Assembly: GCF_014651855.1 (NCBI RefSeq)
Contig: NZ_BMXR01000001.1
Coordinates: 372,001-436,000, forward strand
Direction: 5' to 3'
Length of the DNA stretch: 64,000 nt
Origin: Saccharospirillum salsuginis
GTDB lineage: Bacteria > Pseudomonadota > Gammaproteobacteria > Pseudomonadales > Natronospirillaceae
Position numbers and translations under genes: made by a program. The notes under the pieces were generated by a model. That model worked only from the letters and a program-made list of their open reading frames with translations. It was not told the DNA's origin and searched no databases. This document shows, piece by piece, positions 1 to 7,716 of this stretch (position 1 is its first letter; the number at the start of each line of letters is the position of its first letter).

Positions 1-58
1 CCCTTTTCATTGCGGCTTCGCCTCCATTACAAGGGCGCCGCTAAGCTTCGCGTTATGC
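1..58 (+). other. attC-like cassette recombination site (left part cut by window edge)
   Basis: The stretch holds imperfect inverted arms around a central loop and ends in a GCGTTATGC core, the usual right end of an integron attC site. The first gene starts 13 bases further on. The left part lies outside the window. It matches in style the sites after the next three genes, which is the main support. Confidence 0.7.
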
Positions 59-70
59 CTATGAGGCGAT

Positions 71-631
71 ATGGGTTTACTAGATTTCACAGCAGCTACG
101 ATCAATTCCTTAGCATGGCCTACCGCGGTGGTTGTCATAGTGATTCTCTTACGGAAAGAGGTAGCCAACCTTTTAGCCAGAATCACGAAGATTAAGCATA
201 AAGATTCAGAAATCGATCTCGCTGGAGAGGTCGAGGCCGCAGCAAGCAGCGCGGACAAAGCTTTAGGTGGCGTTGCGGAAGCCAATTCAGATTCGGAGCG
301 AGAGAGAATCAATAGGCTTGCCGAGGACAGTCCAAGGGGAGCTATTTTGGATGCTTGGCTATCGGTTGAGGAGGCTATGACCGACTACGAGAAAAGGCAT
401 GGTATAGAGCATGCCAATTCGCATGCGCCGCCTCATCGTAGAATCCAAAGCATACAGTGGAACAATCTAGACGCTCCAACGTTGGGACAAGGCGTCTTGC
501 AGATGTTAGATAAGTTGAGGCGAATCAGGAATGATGCCGTGCATACCACTGATTCCGATATTACACCTGATACCGCCCGGGATTATGCCGCTCTAGCTGC
601 AAGAGTCAAAGCTAAGCTCGAAGAGGCCTAA
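71..631 (+). CDS. Hypothetical cassette protein with one N-terminal membrane helix
   Basis: This 186-residue protein is not one I recognise. A hydrophobic segment at about residues 12-28 is followed by charged sequence (RKEVANLLARITKIKHKDSEIDL), suggesting a single-pass membrane protein with a cytoplasmic domain of about 150 residues. The middle is rich in Ala, Glu and Asp and looks helical; the C-terminal part (LRRIRNDAVHTTDSDITPDTARDYAALA) resembles the HEPN-like 'R-x-x-R-N-x-x-x-H' arrangement often seen in DUF4145-type proteins, but this is only a resemblance. GAGG about 5 bases before the ATG supports the start. It lies between two attC-like sites in the same orientation as the next three genes, as expected for an integron cassette. 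Confidence 0.75.
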   Translation: MGLLDFTAATINSLAWPTAVVVIVILLRKEVANLLARITKIKHKDSEIDLAGEVEAAASSADKALGGVAEANSDSERERINRLAEDSPRGAILDAWLSVEEAMTDYEKRHGIEHANSHAPPHRRIQSIQWNNLDAPTLGQGVLQMLDKLRRIRNDAVHTTDSDITPDTARDYAALAARVKAKLEEA

Positions 632-704
632 CCAGGCTCTGTTGCCGGACAATTTTTACACCGCTTTGTGGCTCCAAAGTTGCCGCAAAGCTTCGCGTTA
701 GCAC
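626..704 (+). other. attC-like cassette recombination site
   Basis: It begins with GCCTAAC overlapping the stop codon of the preceding gene and ends with GCGTTAGCAC. The arms can pair imperfectly around the centre (TTGCCGG and CCGCAAAG regions). Position between two co-oriented cassette genes supports the call. Confidence 0.75.
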
Positions 705-740
705 TCTAACCAACAGGCATCGATACCAGAGGAAGCCGTA

Positions 741-1394
741 ATGGGCCTAGACGACATAGCTACGATTCTCAGCGGTTTCTCCACGGTTGTAATAGCTATT
801 CTTACCGTATTTTTGTGGCGTGAGAATCGGTTGCTGCGGAAGGCAGGCTCTGAGCCCAATTTAGTTGCGTACTTTGAGCCGCATCCAGATGGAACAGGTG
901 GCCTGAACATTTCAATCGCTAATGTAGGTACAGGCCCCGCAAGAAATGTTTACTTTCAATTCCTGGGAGAGTCAGACCATTTCAGTCGCTATAATCTAAT
1001 TCTGGATTGCACCACAAAGAGAGGCCCTATAACTCTAATTCCGCAAGGAGAGAAGATTTCAATATTGTTTGCTATCGGCTTTCAACTATTCAATCCTAAA
1101 GATTCCGACGCTAAAGAGCCTATGCCCCCTTTTAATGTTCGCTTGGAGTGGACTAGCTTGAATGGAGCGGATGCAAAATGTGAAGACTATCTATTGGATG
1201 TAAAGCCGTACGCTGATCTGCCGGGTCTTGTTAACAAGCCTTACTTACTAAAGATCGTGGACTCCATTGACGGTTTAGGAAAAAAAGTAGGCAATCTCAA
1301 TCTAGATGTAAGAAATTTATCGAACCTGATAGAGGCTAACTCTTTAGAAAACCGAGCAGTAAAGAAAGTCAAGGGAAACAATGAATCTATCTAA
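741..1394 (+). CDS. Hypothetical cassette protein with N-terminal membrane helix
   Basis: This 217-residue protein has an N-terminal hydrophobic helix (about residues 8-27, SGFSTVVIAILTVFLW), then a soluble domain with beta-strand character (LVAYFEPHPDG, LNISIANVGTGPARNVYFQFLG). The 'SIANVGTGPARNV' stretch resembles Ig-like or CARDB-type beta sandwich repeats seen in small membrane-anchored proteins of integron arrays, but no specific function can be given. GAGGAAG lies about 8 bases before the ATG. It sits between two attC-like sites. The coding sequence is AT-richer than the core genome further right, in keeping with transfer. Confidence 0.75.
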   Translation: MGLDDIATILSGFSTVVIAILTVFLWRENRLLRKAGSEPNLVAYFEPHPDGTGGLNISIANVGTGPARNVYFQFLGESDHFSRYNLILDCTTKRGPITLIPQGEKISILFAIGFQLFNPKDSDAKEPMPPFNVRLEWTSLNGADAKCEDYLLDVKPYADLPGLVNKPYLLKIVDSIDGLGKKVGNLNLDVRNLSNLIEANSLENRAVKKVKGNNESI

Positions 1395-1462
1395 AACAGT
1401 TGGGTGTGTCGCCCCTTTCTGCGCAATCAATATTTTAGCGATACAACTGCCAAGCATAGACT

Positions 1463-1523
1463 GCGCTAACAAGTCAAAGTACTCGGACGCAGCAAAGCTG
1501 CGCCGGTGTTCGAAGCGTTAAGC
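1463..1523 (+). other. attC-like cassette recombination site
   Basis: A short site (about 60 bases) running from GCGCTAACAA to GCGTTAAGC. The inner arms ACTCGGACGCAGC and GCTGCGCCGGTGTTCGA pair around AAA with a few mismatches, giving the typical single-stranded hairpin of an attC. A gene starts 18 bases after it. Confidence 0.8.
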
Positions 1524-1540
1524 AGTCAAAAGAGTCGATT

Positions 1541-1936
1541 ATGAGTTTCAATGAAATGAATCATGAAGAATGGAAGGAGCTGCGATCAAGAGTCGATTCG
1601 CTTGCCAATACGATTTTTGTTCTTTCGGGAGGCGCTATCACTCTATCAGCTACAGCGCTGGTGCAACTTAAGTCCTCCAAGGCTGGACTACCAGAGGAAG
1701 TTGTTGGCGAAGCTGTGCAGTCTTGGGTATCGTTGTTAGCAGCCATTATGCTATTTTCACTCTTGAAAGTACACCTTATTGGTCAGGCGTATGCGCGAGC
1801 TAATAGTTCACGATTTTACACCAATACCAACAAAACAAACTTGGTAGGGTGGGGGCTCGGACTGTTCGGCGTCAGTGCTTTCTTCTTGGGGTTAAGCTCA
1901 ATTGTGTATGTGGCGTCAAAAGTTATTACCGCTTAA
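1541..1936 (+). CDS. Small two- or three-helix membrane protein (hypothetical cassette gene)
   Basis: This 131-residue protein has hydrophobic segments near residues 22-43 (ANTIFVLSGGAITLSATALVQL), 63-80 (WVSLLAAIMLFSLLKVHLIG) and 103-128 (LGLFGVSAFFLGLSSIVYVA). No catalytic motif is visible and I cannot assign a family. It is flanked by attC-like sites on both sides and is co-oriented with its neighbours, so it is most simply an integron cassette product. Small multi-helix membrane proteins are common in such arrays; their roles are mostly unknown. Confidence 0.75.
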   Translation: MSFNEMNHEEWKELRSRVDSLANTIFVLSGGAITLSATALVQLKSSKAGLPEEVVGEAVQSWVSLLAAIMLFSLLKVHLIGQAYARANSSRFYTNTNKTNLVGWGLGLFGVSAFFLGLSSIVYVASKVITA

Positions 1937-2011
1937 TCAAGCGTACCAGTTCGCCGCCGCAAGCGGCGGCAGGACGCTCGCAAGCTCGCGCCTCTGTACG
2001 CGACGTTAAGC
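1932..2011 (+). other. attC-like cassette recombination site
   Basis: It overlaps the stop of the preceding gene and ends in GACGTTAAGC. It contains the strong hairpin CGCCGCC-GCAA-GGCGGC, and GCTCGCAAGCTCGCGCC. This is the most GC-rich of the four sites. Confidence 0.7.
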
Positions 2012-2051
2012 GTTCCAATAGTATAGCACCCAAAATAATAGGATCTTGAGT

Positions 2052-3068
2052 ATGTCAGAGTTTCCGGGAGGTTCAAAAAGTCGTGTCAACAGAGCAGGAG
2101 CGAATGTTCGAGCTAACACAGCCAGTATAGACGACTTGCGGTCTATTGAGGAATGGCGGGCAGCCCACCGAGCAGTTCTAAATACTTTTCAAGCAAGTCT
2201 ACGCACGAGAACTAGAAACCAATCGATTGTGGTAGCGCAGAGGCATAAGCGTCGGAATACAATTTTCAACAAACTTCGCCGCCTTCCGAAAATGGAATTG
2301 TCCAGGATGGATGATATTGCGGGTTGTAGGCTGATTTTTGAATCGATTGAAGATCTCTATAGGTTCCGAAAACAATTTCACAAGGCTAGATTTAAGCACA
2401 AGAGAAAGAACGAAATTGATAAGTATGATTATATAAAAAGCCCTAAAAACACAGGTTATAGAGGAATACATGACGTTTATTCTTATGATGTAAACTCCAA
2501 AAATGGAGACAAGTACAAAGGCCTTCTAATCGAGATTCAATATAGAACCTTGGTTCAGCACGCTTGGGCTACGGCTGTTGAAGTTATCGGTTTTATTACA
2601 GAAAACCAGCCAAAATTTCAGCAGGGAGATAGGCGTTATTTGAAGTGCATGTCACTCGCAAGTGAGATTCTAGCTAGGGTTTACGAGGATAATACAGGTC
2701 CTCATCCAGATCTTTCTAACGATGATTTGATCAATAAATTCGATAACCTAGACAACGAACTAAACTTAATTAGGACCCTTACTGGACTCAATACTGCAGA
2801 AACTGAAGCATCTAGAAACCGGAATACGATACTAGTGTTTAAGCCCAATGGTGATCTAGAGGTTTTCTCCTACAGGGACTCTACTGAAGCGCTGGACGAT
2901 CTGTTCAGGCTTGAAAATGAGAATCCGGAGTTAGACATCGTTTTGGTAAAAGCCGATACAAGCGAAGAAATAAGAATGGCTTTCAAAAACTATTTTTCGG
3001 ACGCAAAAGACTTTGTTCGGCTCTTAACGCAAGCTAAAAGAGAAATTCATAAATCGATTAACCAGTGA
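2052..3068 (+). CDS. RelA/SpoT-domain (p)ppGpp synthetase, cassette-borne
   Basis: The 338-residue product carries an intact RelA/SpoT nucleotidyltransferase domain at about residues 50-190, which in this family transfers pyrophosphate from ATP to GDP/GTP. Visible motifs are RHKRRNTIFNKL, MDDIAGCR (D..G.R), KSPKNTGYRGIH (the GYR.xH signature) and EIQYRTLVQHAWA. There is no HD hydrolase domain, so it is a synthetase-only enzyme like small alarmone synthetases, with an extra C-terminal region of about 140 residues. That region has no TGS or ACT signature I can see. The ATG at 2052 is preferred over an in-frame TTG two codons upstream. It follows an attC-like site and is the last gene of the cassette array. 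A role in stress or abortive phage defence is inference only. Confidence 0.85.
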   Translation: MSEFPGGSKSRVNRAGANVRANTASIDDLRSIEEWRAAHRAVLNTFQASLRTRTRNQSIVVAQRHKRRNTIFNKLRRLPKMELSRMDDIAGCRLIFESIEDLYRFRKQFHKARFKHKRKNEIDKYDYIKSPKNTGYRGIHDVYSYDVNSKNGDKYKGLLIEIQYRTLVQHAWATAVEVIGFITENQPKFQQGDRRYLKCMSLASEILARVYEDNTGPHPDLSNDDLINKFDNLDNELNLIRTLTGLNTAETEASRNRNTILVFKPNGDLEVFSYRDSTEALDDLFRLENENPELDIVLVKADTSEEIRMAFKNYFSDAKDFVRLLTQAKREIHKSINQ

Positions 3069-3118
3069 ATTAAGCCGACCGTTTTTCGCTGGCGTTCCAA
3101 ACGGCGGTCCGAGGTTCA

Positions 3119-3201
3119 AACAGTGCACCCATTGCCAATGAAGGCTCGGGGAAAACGTTCGCTCCCCGTTTTGTCTTCATTCCGGCTATTTTCTACCGCC
3201 T
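3119..3201. repeat. Copy 1 of an 80-bp block from the 3' end and terminator of the VOC gene
   Basis: Positions 3121-3200 match 8188-8267 nearly base for base and correspond to the region just downstream of the VOC gene stop (10926-10987). The block holds a terminator-like hairpin (CGGGGAA / TCCCCG followed by TTTTG) and the last codons of the VOC gene on the - strand. It is immediately followed by the RAYT-linked AATAAACAGGAC motif, and by a second AAATAGGACATCC at about 3225. Confidence 0.8.
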
Positions 3202-3287
3202 GAATAAACAGGACGACTGGCGAGCAAATAGGACATCCATCACATGCCTGAAATTTAAATCGAGATTCGTTTAATTGGAAATGCATT

Positions 3288-3905
3288 ATGAAATATCTTG
3301 CTCTCTTTGTAGTGATTCTAATGTCTGGGTGCAGCACCAGGGGAGTCACTGAAGTATCAAAGCTTAACCATGGCATGAACAGATCCGATGTTATTTCGCT
3401 ACTTGATGGGCCTGGTTTTTTGTTGCGATTGGAATTAAACAAAACAGTAGAACACCGTCATGTATCATATGCCTTAGATCATCGCAACTATGATCAACTT
3501 CATTTGCTTTACAGGAATGATGTTTTATCAAACTCATATCTTAGTGATCAGCAAGTCGATGAATGGGCAAAGCTAAATAATGGAAGTAAAGTTGACTTTC
3601 AAGGTGAAAGTAAAGAGTGGCAAGTCGGGTCGACTGGGCCAAAAAGCGACATTGTCTTACTTCCAATATTCTACTTGCTTCAAATCAATACCTCCAGCAA
3701 CTCAGAACTATCTCAAGTTGGCCTTGGAATGACTAAGGAACAAATCACTGACTTAATGGGTGAACCAGATCATGAGATGCAAAGAGTAGTAGCTTACGAA
3801 CACTCTCGTTTCATTGGTGTAGTAGTACATAACTTTTATTTTTTAGAAAATAGACTAGTCAAAGTGCAGGATGGTCTGCTGCAAAGTGAGCCATGGGAAA
3901 AGTAG
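3288..3905 (+). CDS. Lipoprotein with two BamE/SmpA-like repeats
   Basis: This 205-residue protein starts with a lipoprotein signal peptide (MKYLALFVVILMSGC, lipobox Cys15), so it should be anchored in a membrane facing the periplasm. Two copies of a BamE/SmpA-like motif are visible: LNHGMNRSDVISLLDGP at about residues 27-43 and VGLGMTKEQITDLMGEPD at about 144-161. In SmpA/OmlA-like proteins this 'GMt...v..llG.P' helix-turn is the core signature. BamE proper has only one such unit, so this is a diverged two-domain relative rather than BamE. The gene is AT-rich and sits alone among RAYT debris. Confidence 0.7.
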   Translation: MKYLALFVVILMSGCSTRGVTEVSKLNHGMNRSDVISLLDGPGFLLRLELNKTVEHRHVSYALDHRNYDQLHLLYRNDVLSNSYLSDQQVDEWAKLNNGSKVDFQGESKEWQVGSTGPKSDIVLLPIFYLLQINTSSNSELSQVGLGMTKEQITDLMGEPDHEMQRVVAYEHSRFIGVVVHNFYFLENRLVKVQDGLLQSEPWEK

Positions 3906-3914
3906 ACGAAAAAG

Positions 3915-4135
3915 AAACCAGACAAATAAACAGGACAGCCACTGCAGAGACAAATAAACAGGACACAATAAACAGGACAACAAACAGGACAGCCACTGCA
4001 AAAGAAACCTCCGAAAAACCAGCCCTGCAAACTAGGTTCATACAGAACCAAGGTCGGTGATCGGAACGCCGCCAGAGAACAAGCGAAAAATGCCGGTTAA
4101 AGCCCGATTTCAAGCACGGGCACACCCTGAAAAGT
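3915..4135. repeat. RAYT-element left end with tandem AATAAACAGGACA motifs
   Basis: The motif (A)ATAAACAGGACA occurs four times in about 70 bases (near 3923, 3951, 3968 and 3980), then a block conserved with 8357-8525 (starting GCAAAAGAAACCTCCG) runs into the transposase remnant. The same block, shortened, recurs at 6235, 12297, 13855, 14892 and 17735. It is the end of the element that lies downstream of the transposase gene. Confidence 0.8.
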
Positions 4136-4169
4136 TTTCAGTAAGGTTTATATGGGTGGGAAGGCCGTT

Positions 4170-4831
4170 CTAGGTCAGAATTTTTGCCGCTGAGAGCCCA
4201 GGCGTTCGTCGATAGCCCAAACGTCGGCAAGTCTCGACCATGGACCGAACCGTTCCGAGGAAACCTTTGAAGGAATGCTCAAAATGGATGGCGGTATAAA
4301 GCCACTTGTCCGGCTCCAAGTTCAGTCGCTCCATAATGGGCGGCAGGGATTCATCAATGGTACCGCGTTTGCCTTGACGGAACTGCCGACCGGTCCAGTC
4401 CAGCAATTCCAGGTAGTCCTGAAGCCGGAACGGCAAACCTTCCGGCATCTCTTGACGGGGATAACCCACGAAGGGGAATAGCTGGTTCGGTTGATTGGGT
4501 GCCAGGGGGTCCGCACCGCTATTGGCAACCTCAATGCGTTGCTGCGCCGAAGTATGGTCCGATGTTTCGGGAGTATCGGCCATCTTGGCGCGTATGGGGT
4601 TGAGATCGACGTAAGCCAGACAAGCCGCCAACGCTTTTTCATCCAGCAGGGCCTGGCATTCATGTGCAGGACAATATGGTAGTGATTGGACATGACGGCG
4701 TAGGCGCAAACATCCAGGGCGAAGACCTGGGACAGCTCTAGAATGCGGTTTTTGATCCACCCGCGCCGGTGCTCATAGTCGGCCACCATTGACCACCAAA
4801 ACCGGCCACTGCGCCTGAACAAACCGGCCAA
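4170..4831 (-). pseudogene. REP-associated tyrosine transposase (IS200-like), N-truncated with internal deletion
   Basis: Read on the - strand, one frame gives ADYEHRRGW, a helix and CAYAVMSNHYHIVLHMN, which holds the HUH (HYH) motif of Y1 transposases. The frame then changes near 4660 into ALLDEKALAACLAYVDLNPIR, the conserved C-terminal signature, continuing to PGLSAAKILT and stop. The first about 40 residues are absent, and about 60 residues usually found between the HYH motif and the CQALLDE region are also missing, so a deletion as well as a frameshift is likely. The missing parts exist elsewhere in the window (6311-6438 and 12361-12457). Not functional. Confidence 0.85.
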
Positions 4832-5036
4832 AATGTCAGCAGAATATTCAGAGCCACGCCCTTCAAAACCCTCTCAAATGCCGTCATAATGGGCCAAAAC
4901 GAAATCATTGCGGTTAATATAGGTCGGGTTTAGAATGCCTCTAACCGGCCAATTATCTGGCCATCCATCCGGCCACCTAATTGAGCAAATTGTTCAGGCC
5001 GGCCACTGTCAGACCTGTCCGCCACACGGAGATTGA
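4832..5036. other. Intergenic region before the Fic gene
   Basis: About 200 bases with short repeated GGCCGG(C/A)CA(A/C) words (near 4975 and 5000) that may form weak hairpins. A CGGAG motif at 5025-5031 is the likely ribosome site for the next gene. I see no gene here. Confidence 0.4.
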
Positions 5037-6215
5037 ATGCCACCACCGGCTGAAATACAAATGGAACCCATGATGATCAGAGAGGGGCATCCGGATCTGG
5101 CGGATCTTCTGGATTTAGCCTGGGATCTGGGCCAACGATCACCTCAAATAGCCTCTCCTCAGCTCGACCCGGTCCGTGGCGCGGTGGCCCGACTCGTTCG
5201 GGCAATGAATTGTTACTACTCCAATCTTATCGAAGGTCACAATACCCGGCCAATCGAGATAGACCGGGCATTGGCTAACCAATTTGAGGAAGATCAACAC
5301 CAGCGCGACCTGCAGCAGGAAGCCAAGGCTCATATTGAGGTACAGAGCTGGATCGATGAGGAAGGAGGTTTAGCGGACATAGGATTTGGTGAATTCGGGG
5401 TACGCGAGGTCCACCGACGGTTCTATGAAGCCCTCCCGCCCCACATGCACCTTGTTACCCATCCGCAGACTCAAGAGCAGCTTTCTGTGGTACCTGGAAG
5501 ATATCGGGAGAACACCGTTCAGGTGGGTAACCATATCCCCGTTGCTCCTGATGAGATCCAACGGTGCATGAACCGATGGGAGGCGGTATACGCCAACCTT
5601 CCCGCGCGTAAGCTCCCCATAGCAGCGGCAGCCGCTCATCACCGATTGATCTGGATCCATCCAATGCTGGATGGCAATGGCCGTGTGGCGCGTCTGATCA
5701 CCCATGCTATGTTGAAGAAGGGGATTGCCGGTGTGGAAATGTGGTCGGTCTCTCGCGGGTTTGCCCGGGACAGGGATCGGTATCGGTATCTCCTCCAGTG
5801 CTGTGACCAACCTCGGCGAGGTGATCGGGACGGCCGCGGCCAGCTGAGTGAATCCAGTCTGGTGGACTTCACCCGCTACTTCCTGGAAACAGCGCTGGAC
5901 CAAGTGAACTTCATGAGCGGCATCCTCCGGACCGATGATTTCTCAAGGTCCCTGCTTGAGTGGATACGCAGCCAGCCGGACATCGCCCGAGGCGACCGGA
6001 TCATTGAACAGATTCTCATCTACGGATCCATCGAACGGAGCCATGTCCCGGGCCTCTTGGGTACTTCAGAACGAACCGCCCGGCGTGTGGTCCAGTCATT
6101 AACCGACCATTACTTGCTGACATCTGACTCGCACAGGGCACCACTGAGGCTTAACCTGCCCCTTCATGCGGCGCAGGCCGTATTCCCGTCGATGGTGCCA
6201 GGAAATGCAATGTGA
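5037..6215 (+). CDS. Fic-family protein (putative AMPylase) with self-inhibitory motif
   Basis: The 392-residue protein has the complete Fic core HPMLDGNGRVAR at residues 208-219 (consensus HxFx(D/E)GNGRxxR, catalytic His208), which in the family transfers AMP or another nucleotide moiety to a hydroxyl side chain. An inhibitory helix motif SNLIEG at residues 62-67 (S/T-x-x-x-E-G/N) precedes the core, typical of class II Fic proteins where it is in the same chain. The C-terminal part (about residues 300-385) looks like a winged helix-turn-helix (GLLGTSERTARRVVQSLTD). It stands alone between transposase remnants. Targets are unknown; these stand-alone proteins are widespread and are not always toxins. 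Confidence 0.9.
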   Translation: MPPPAEIQMEPMMIREGHPDLADLLDLAWDLGQRSPQIASPQLDPVRGAVARLVRAMNCYYSNLIEGHNTRPIEIDRALANQFEEDQHQRDLQQEAKAHIEVQSWIDEEGGLADIGFGEFGVREVHRRFYEALPPHMHLVTHPQTQEQLSVVPGRYRENTVQVGNHIPVAPDEIQRCMNRWEAVYANLPARKLPIAAAAAHHRLIWIHPMLDGNGRVARLITHAMLKKGIAGVEMWSVSRGFARDRDRYRYLLQCCDQPRRGDRDGRGQLSESSLVDFTRYFLETALDQVNFMSGILRTDDFSRSLLEWIRSQPDIARGDRIIEQILIYGSIERSHVPGLLGTSERTARRVVQSLTDHYLLTSDSHRAPLRLNLPLHAAQAVFPSMVPGNAM

Positions 6216-6223
6216 CAATAAAC

Positions 6224-6310
6224 AAATAATCAGAAATAAACAGGACAGCCATTGTTAAAGAAACCTCCGAAAAACCAGCCCTGAAAACAAGGTTAATACA
6301 AAACCAAGGT
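6224..6310. repeat. RAYT-element left end (short deletion form)
   Basis: AAATAAACAGGACAGCCATTG followed by the AAACCTCCGAAAAACCAGCCCTGAAAACAAGGTT block also seen at 3998 and 8378. Here it runs directly into the 5' part of the transposase gene, so the body of the element has been lost. The join falls on a short shared CACCG, which suggests loss by recombination between tiny direct repeats. Confidence 0.8.
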
Positions 6311-6438
6311 CGGTGCTCGTAGTCGGCTCCAGTGATGGCATCCTGCCCACAGAGGAAGGCGCGACGTACGCATCGGGCCACGCAGTGGTAATACGGCGTG
6401 GCTTCCAGCGAAATGAGGCTTTTCCTTGGCTTTGGCAT
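6311..6438 (-). pseudogene. RAYT N-terminal fragment (about residues 1-42)
   Basis: Read on the - strand from ATG at 6438 it gives MPKPRKSLISLEATPYYHCV, then ARCVRRAFLCGQD and GADYEHR, the conserved N terminus of RAYT proteins. The fragment is in frame over its whole length and stops at the junction with the element left end. The next copy with the same N-terminal portion is 13950-14071, which ends at the same codon region. Confidence 0.85.
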
Positions 6439-6525
6439 ATTGCCCGACCCTGATATACATCCAGTATTTTGACGATATTGTCAGATAGGCCTAGCCTCGG
6501 GCAAGCTTAAGAATGGGTGTCCATG
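6439..6525. repeat. RAYT-element right end (promoter side)
   Basis: This is the stretch upstream of the transposase start codon. It ends in AAGAATGGGTGTCCATGCAA, also present at 14143-14162 and, slightly changed, at 19106-19125. The AATGGGTGTCC word is the reverse complement of the GGACACCCATT found at the opposite end of related copies (8188), so the element has short inverted ends. Confidence 0.7.
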
Positions 6526-6718
6526 CAAGCTGTGCAAGCTGTGAAATAAATACATCCGGCGCTTCGCGCCTACACTGCGCCCCATGGACTCACCGTTAGG
6601 CAGTCTTGGCAGCACAGTGGAAAACTAAAATCGGCATTAACATATGGGCTGGATGTCGATTTTTCATCACTGTTATCGACTACATGTGAGTACAACATGA
6701 ATAAGCGAGGAACATACG
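6526..6718. other. Intergenic region with a possible decayed attC site
   Basis: Positions 6548-6603 contain CGGCGCTTCGCGCC, a strong hairpin, and end in CACCGTTAGGC, which is the form of an attC right core. The left core is not clear. A ribosome site GAGGAA lies before the next gene. The attC reading is weak. Confidence 0.35.
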
Positions 6719-7348
6719 ATGAGCAAAGTTTTCGTTAACATAGGTCTTAGTCTTGATGGCTACTTGGCACCTGAAGGGATGAACATGGACGACCCCGGGT
6801 ACAAGAATTGGGGAGAAAAGTGGGGGGCGCTAATGGCTTGGCTTCTCAACCAAGAATATATGCGCAAGAAGCTTGACTTCGGCCCGGGGGGCGAGACCGG
6901 CCCGGTCAACGAAATGGTTCGTCATACTTTTGAGCGCACCGGCGCAAACATCATGGGTAAGCGAATGTTCGATCAAGGCGAAGTCAGTTGGCCAGAGGAA
7001 GCCCCGTTTCACACGCCGGTATATGTTCTAACACACGAGAAACGAGAACCATGGGTGCGCCCAGGCGGAACGACGTTTTACTTCGTCAATGAAGGCCCGG
7101 AGCGTGCGCTGGCGCTTGCTCGGGAGGCGGCGGAGGATCGCGATATACGTATTTCGGGTGGCGCAGATGTGATTCAGCAATACCTGAGCCTTAATGCCAT
7201 CGACGAGCTGGAAATCGCTTTGGCCCCCGTTCTGTTTGGCGGAGGGCGGCGTCTCTTCGAGAATCTACGCGAGCCGGTGCCGCAGTTTCGCATTGACACT
7301 ACACTTGATGGTCAAGATGCCACACACTTGCGCTATATCCGTAAGTGA
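6719..7348 (+). CDS. Dihydrofolate reductase / RibD C-terminal-like protein
   Basis: The 209-residue protein matches the RibD C-terminal/dihydrofolate-reductase-like fold: MSKVFVNIGLSLDGYLA at the start (conserved S.DG.la), ERTGANIMGKRMFD in the middle, and DIRISGGADVIQQYL with ELEIALAPVLFGGGRRLF near the end, where GG binds nucleotide in the family. Such stand-alone proteins are NADPH-dependent reductases of mostly unknown substrate, and are common in integron cassettes and accessory islands. GAGGAA about 10 bases upstream supports the start. No operon partner is adjacent. Confidence 0.85.
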   Translation: MSKVFVNIGLSLDGYLAPEGMNMDDPGYKNWGEKWGALMAWLLNQEYMRKKLDFGPGGETGPVNEMVRHTFERTGANIMGKRMFDQGEVSWPEEAPFHTPVYVLTHEKREPWVRPGGTTFYFVNEGPERALALAREAAEDRDIRISGGADVIQQYLSLNAIDELEIALAPVLFGGGRRLFENLREPVPQFRIDTTLDGQDATHLRYIRK

Positions 7349-7716
7349 CTTAAGCCTAGCAATGCCAGTCTGTCCGACACCAAATTCTACGCTGACGGCT
7401 AGATTTCTGTTCGGCAGCTGGCACCCCTTCTGATCTGTTGGCTCGCGGATTCCTCCAGACCATTCCTCGCGGTGCGGCCGTTGCGATTCGCTAGTGGTTA
7501 TCGTTTAATCACAGCATGGTTTTCGACGGTGATTTTCCCATAGGCGGCTTTCACCCCACTAATTCAGACCCATGCGAGCGTACACAAACGGCTCCACCGG
7601 ACAAATTTTGACGTCTCCTTTTTTGTCCCACATTAAGCCGCCACAAAAATTTGCTCTATGAGCCGGGCGTTGGCGTGTTTTAGAAAGTCAGAACACATTG
7701 ACGAAGAGGAATCTGT
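7349..7716. other. Intergenic region, no gene seen
   Basis: About 370 bases. An open frame of 79 codons overlaps the end of the reductase gene but lacks a ribosome site and recognisable content. No RAYT motif is present here. GACGAAGAGGAA before 7717 provides the ribosome site for the next gene. Confidence 0.4.

Noticed and set aside
7..312. Open frame of 101 codons on the - strand overlapping the first cassette gene
   Set aside because: It lies antisense to a gene between attC-like sites, has no ribosome site and no recognisable motif.
3836..4125. Open frames in the RAYT left end (cysteine-rich reading on the - strand)
   Set aside because: They are repeated at every left-end copy and follow the repeat, not a conserved protein.
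6548..6603. Possible attC site before the reductase gene
   Set aside because: The right core CACCGTTAGGC is good, but a left core and matching arms could not be found, so it is kept only as a weak note.
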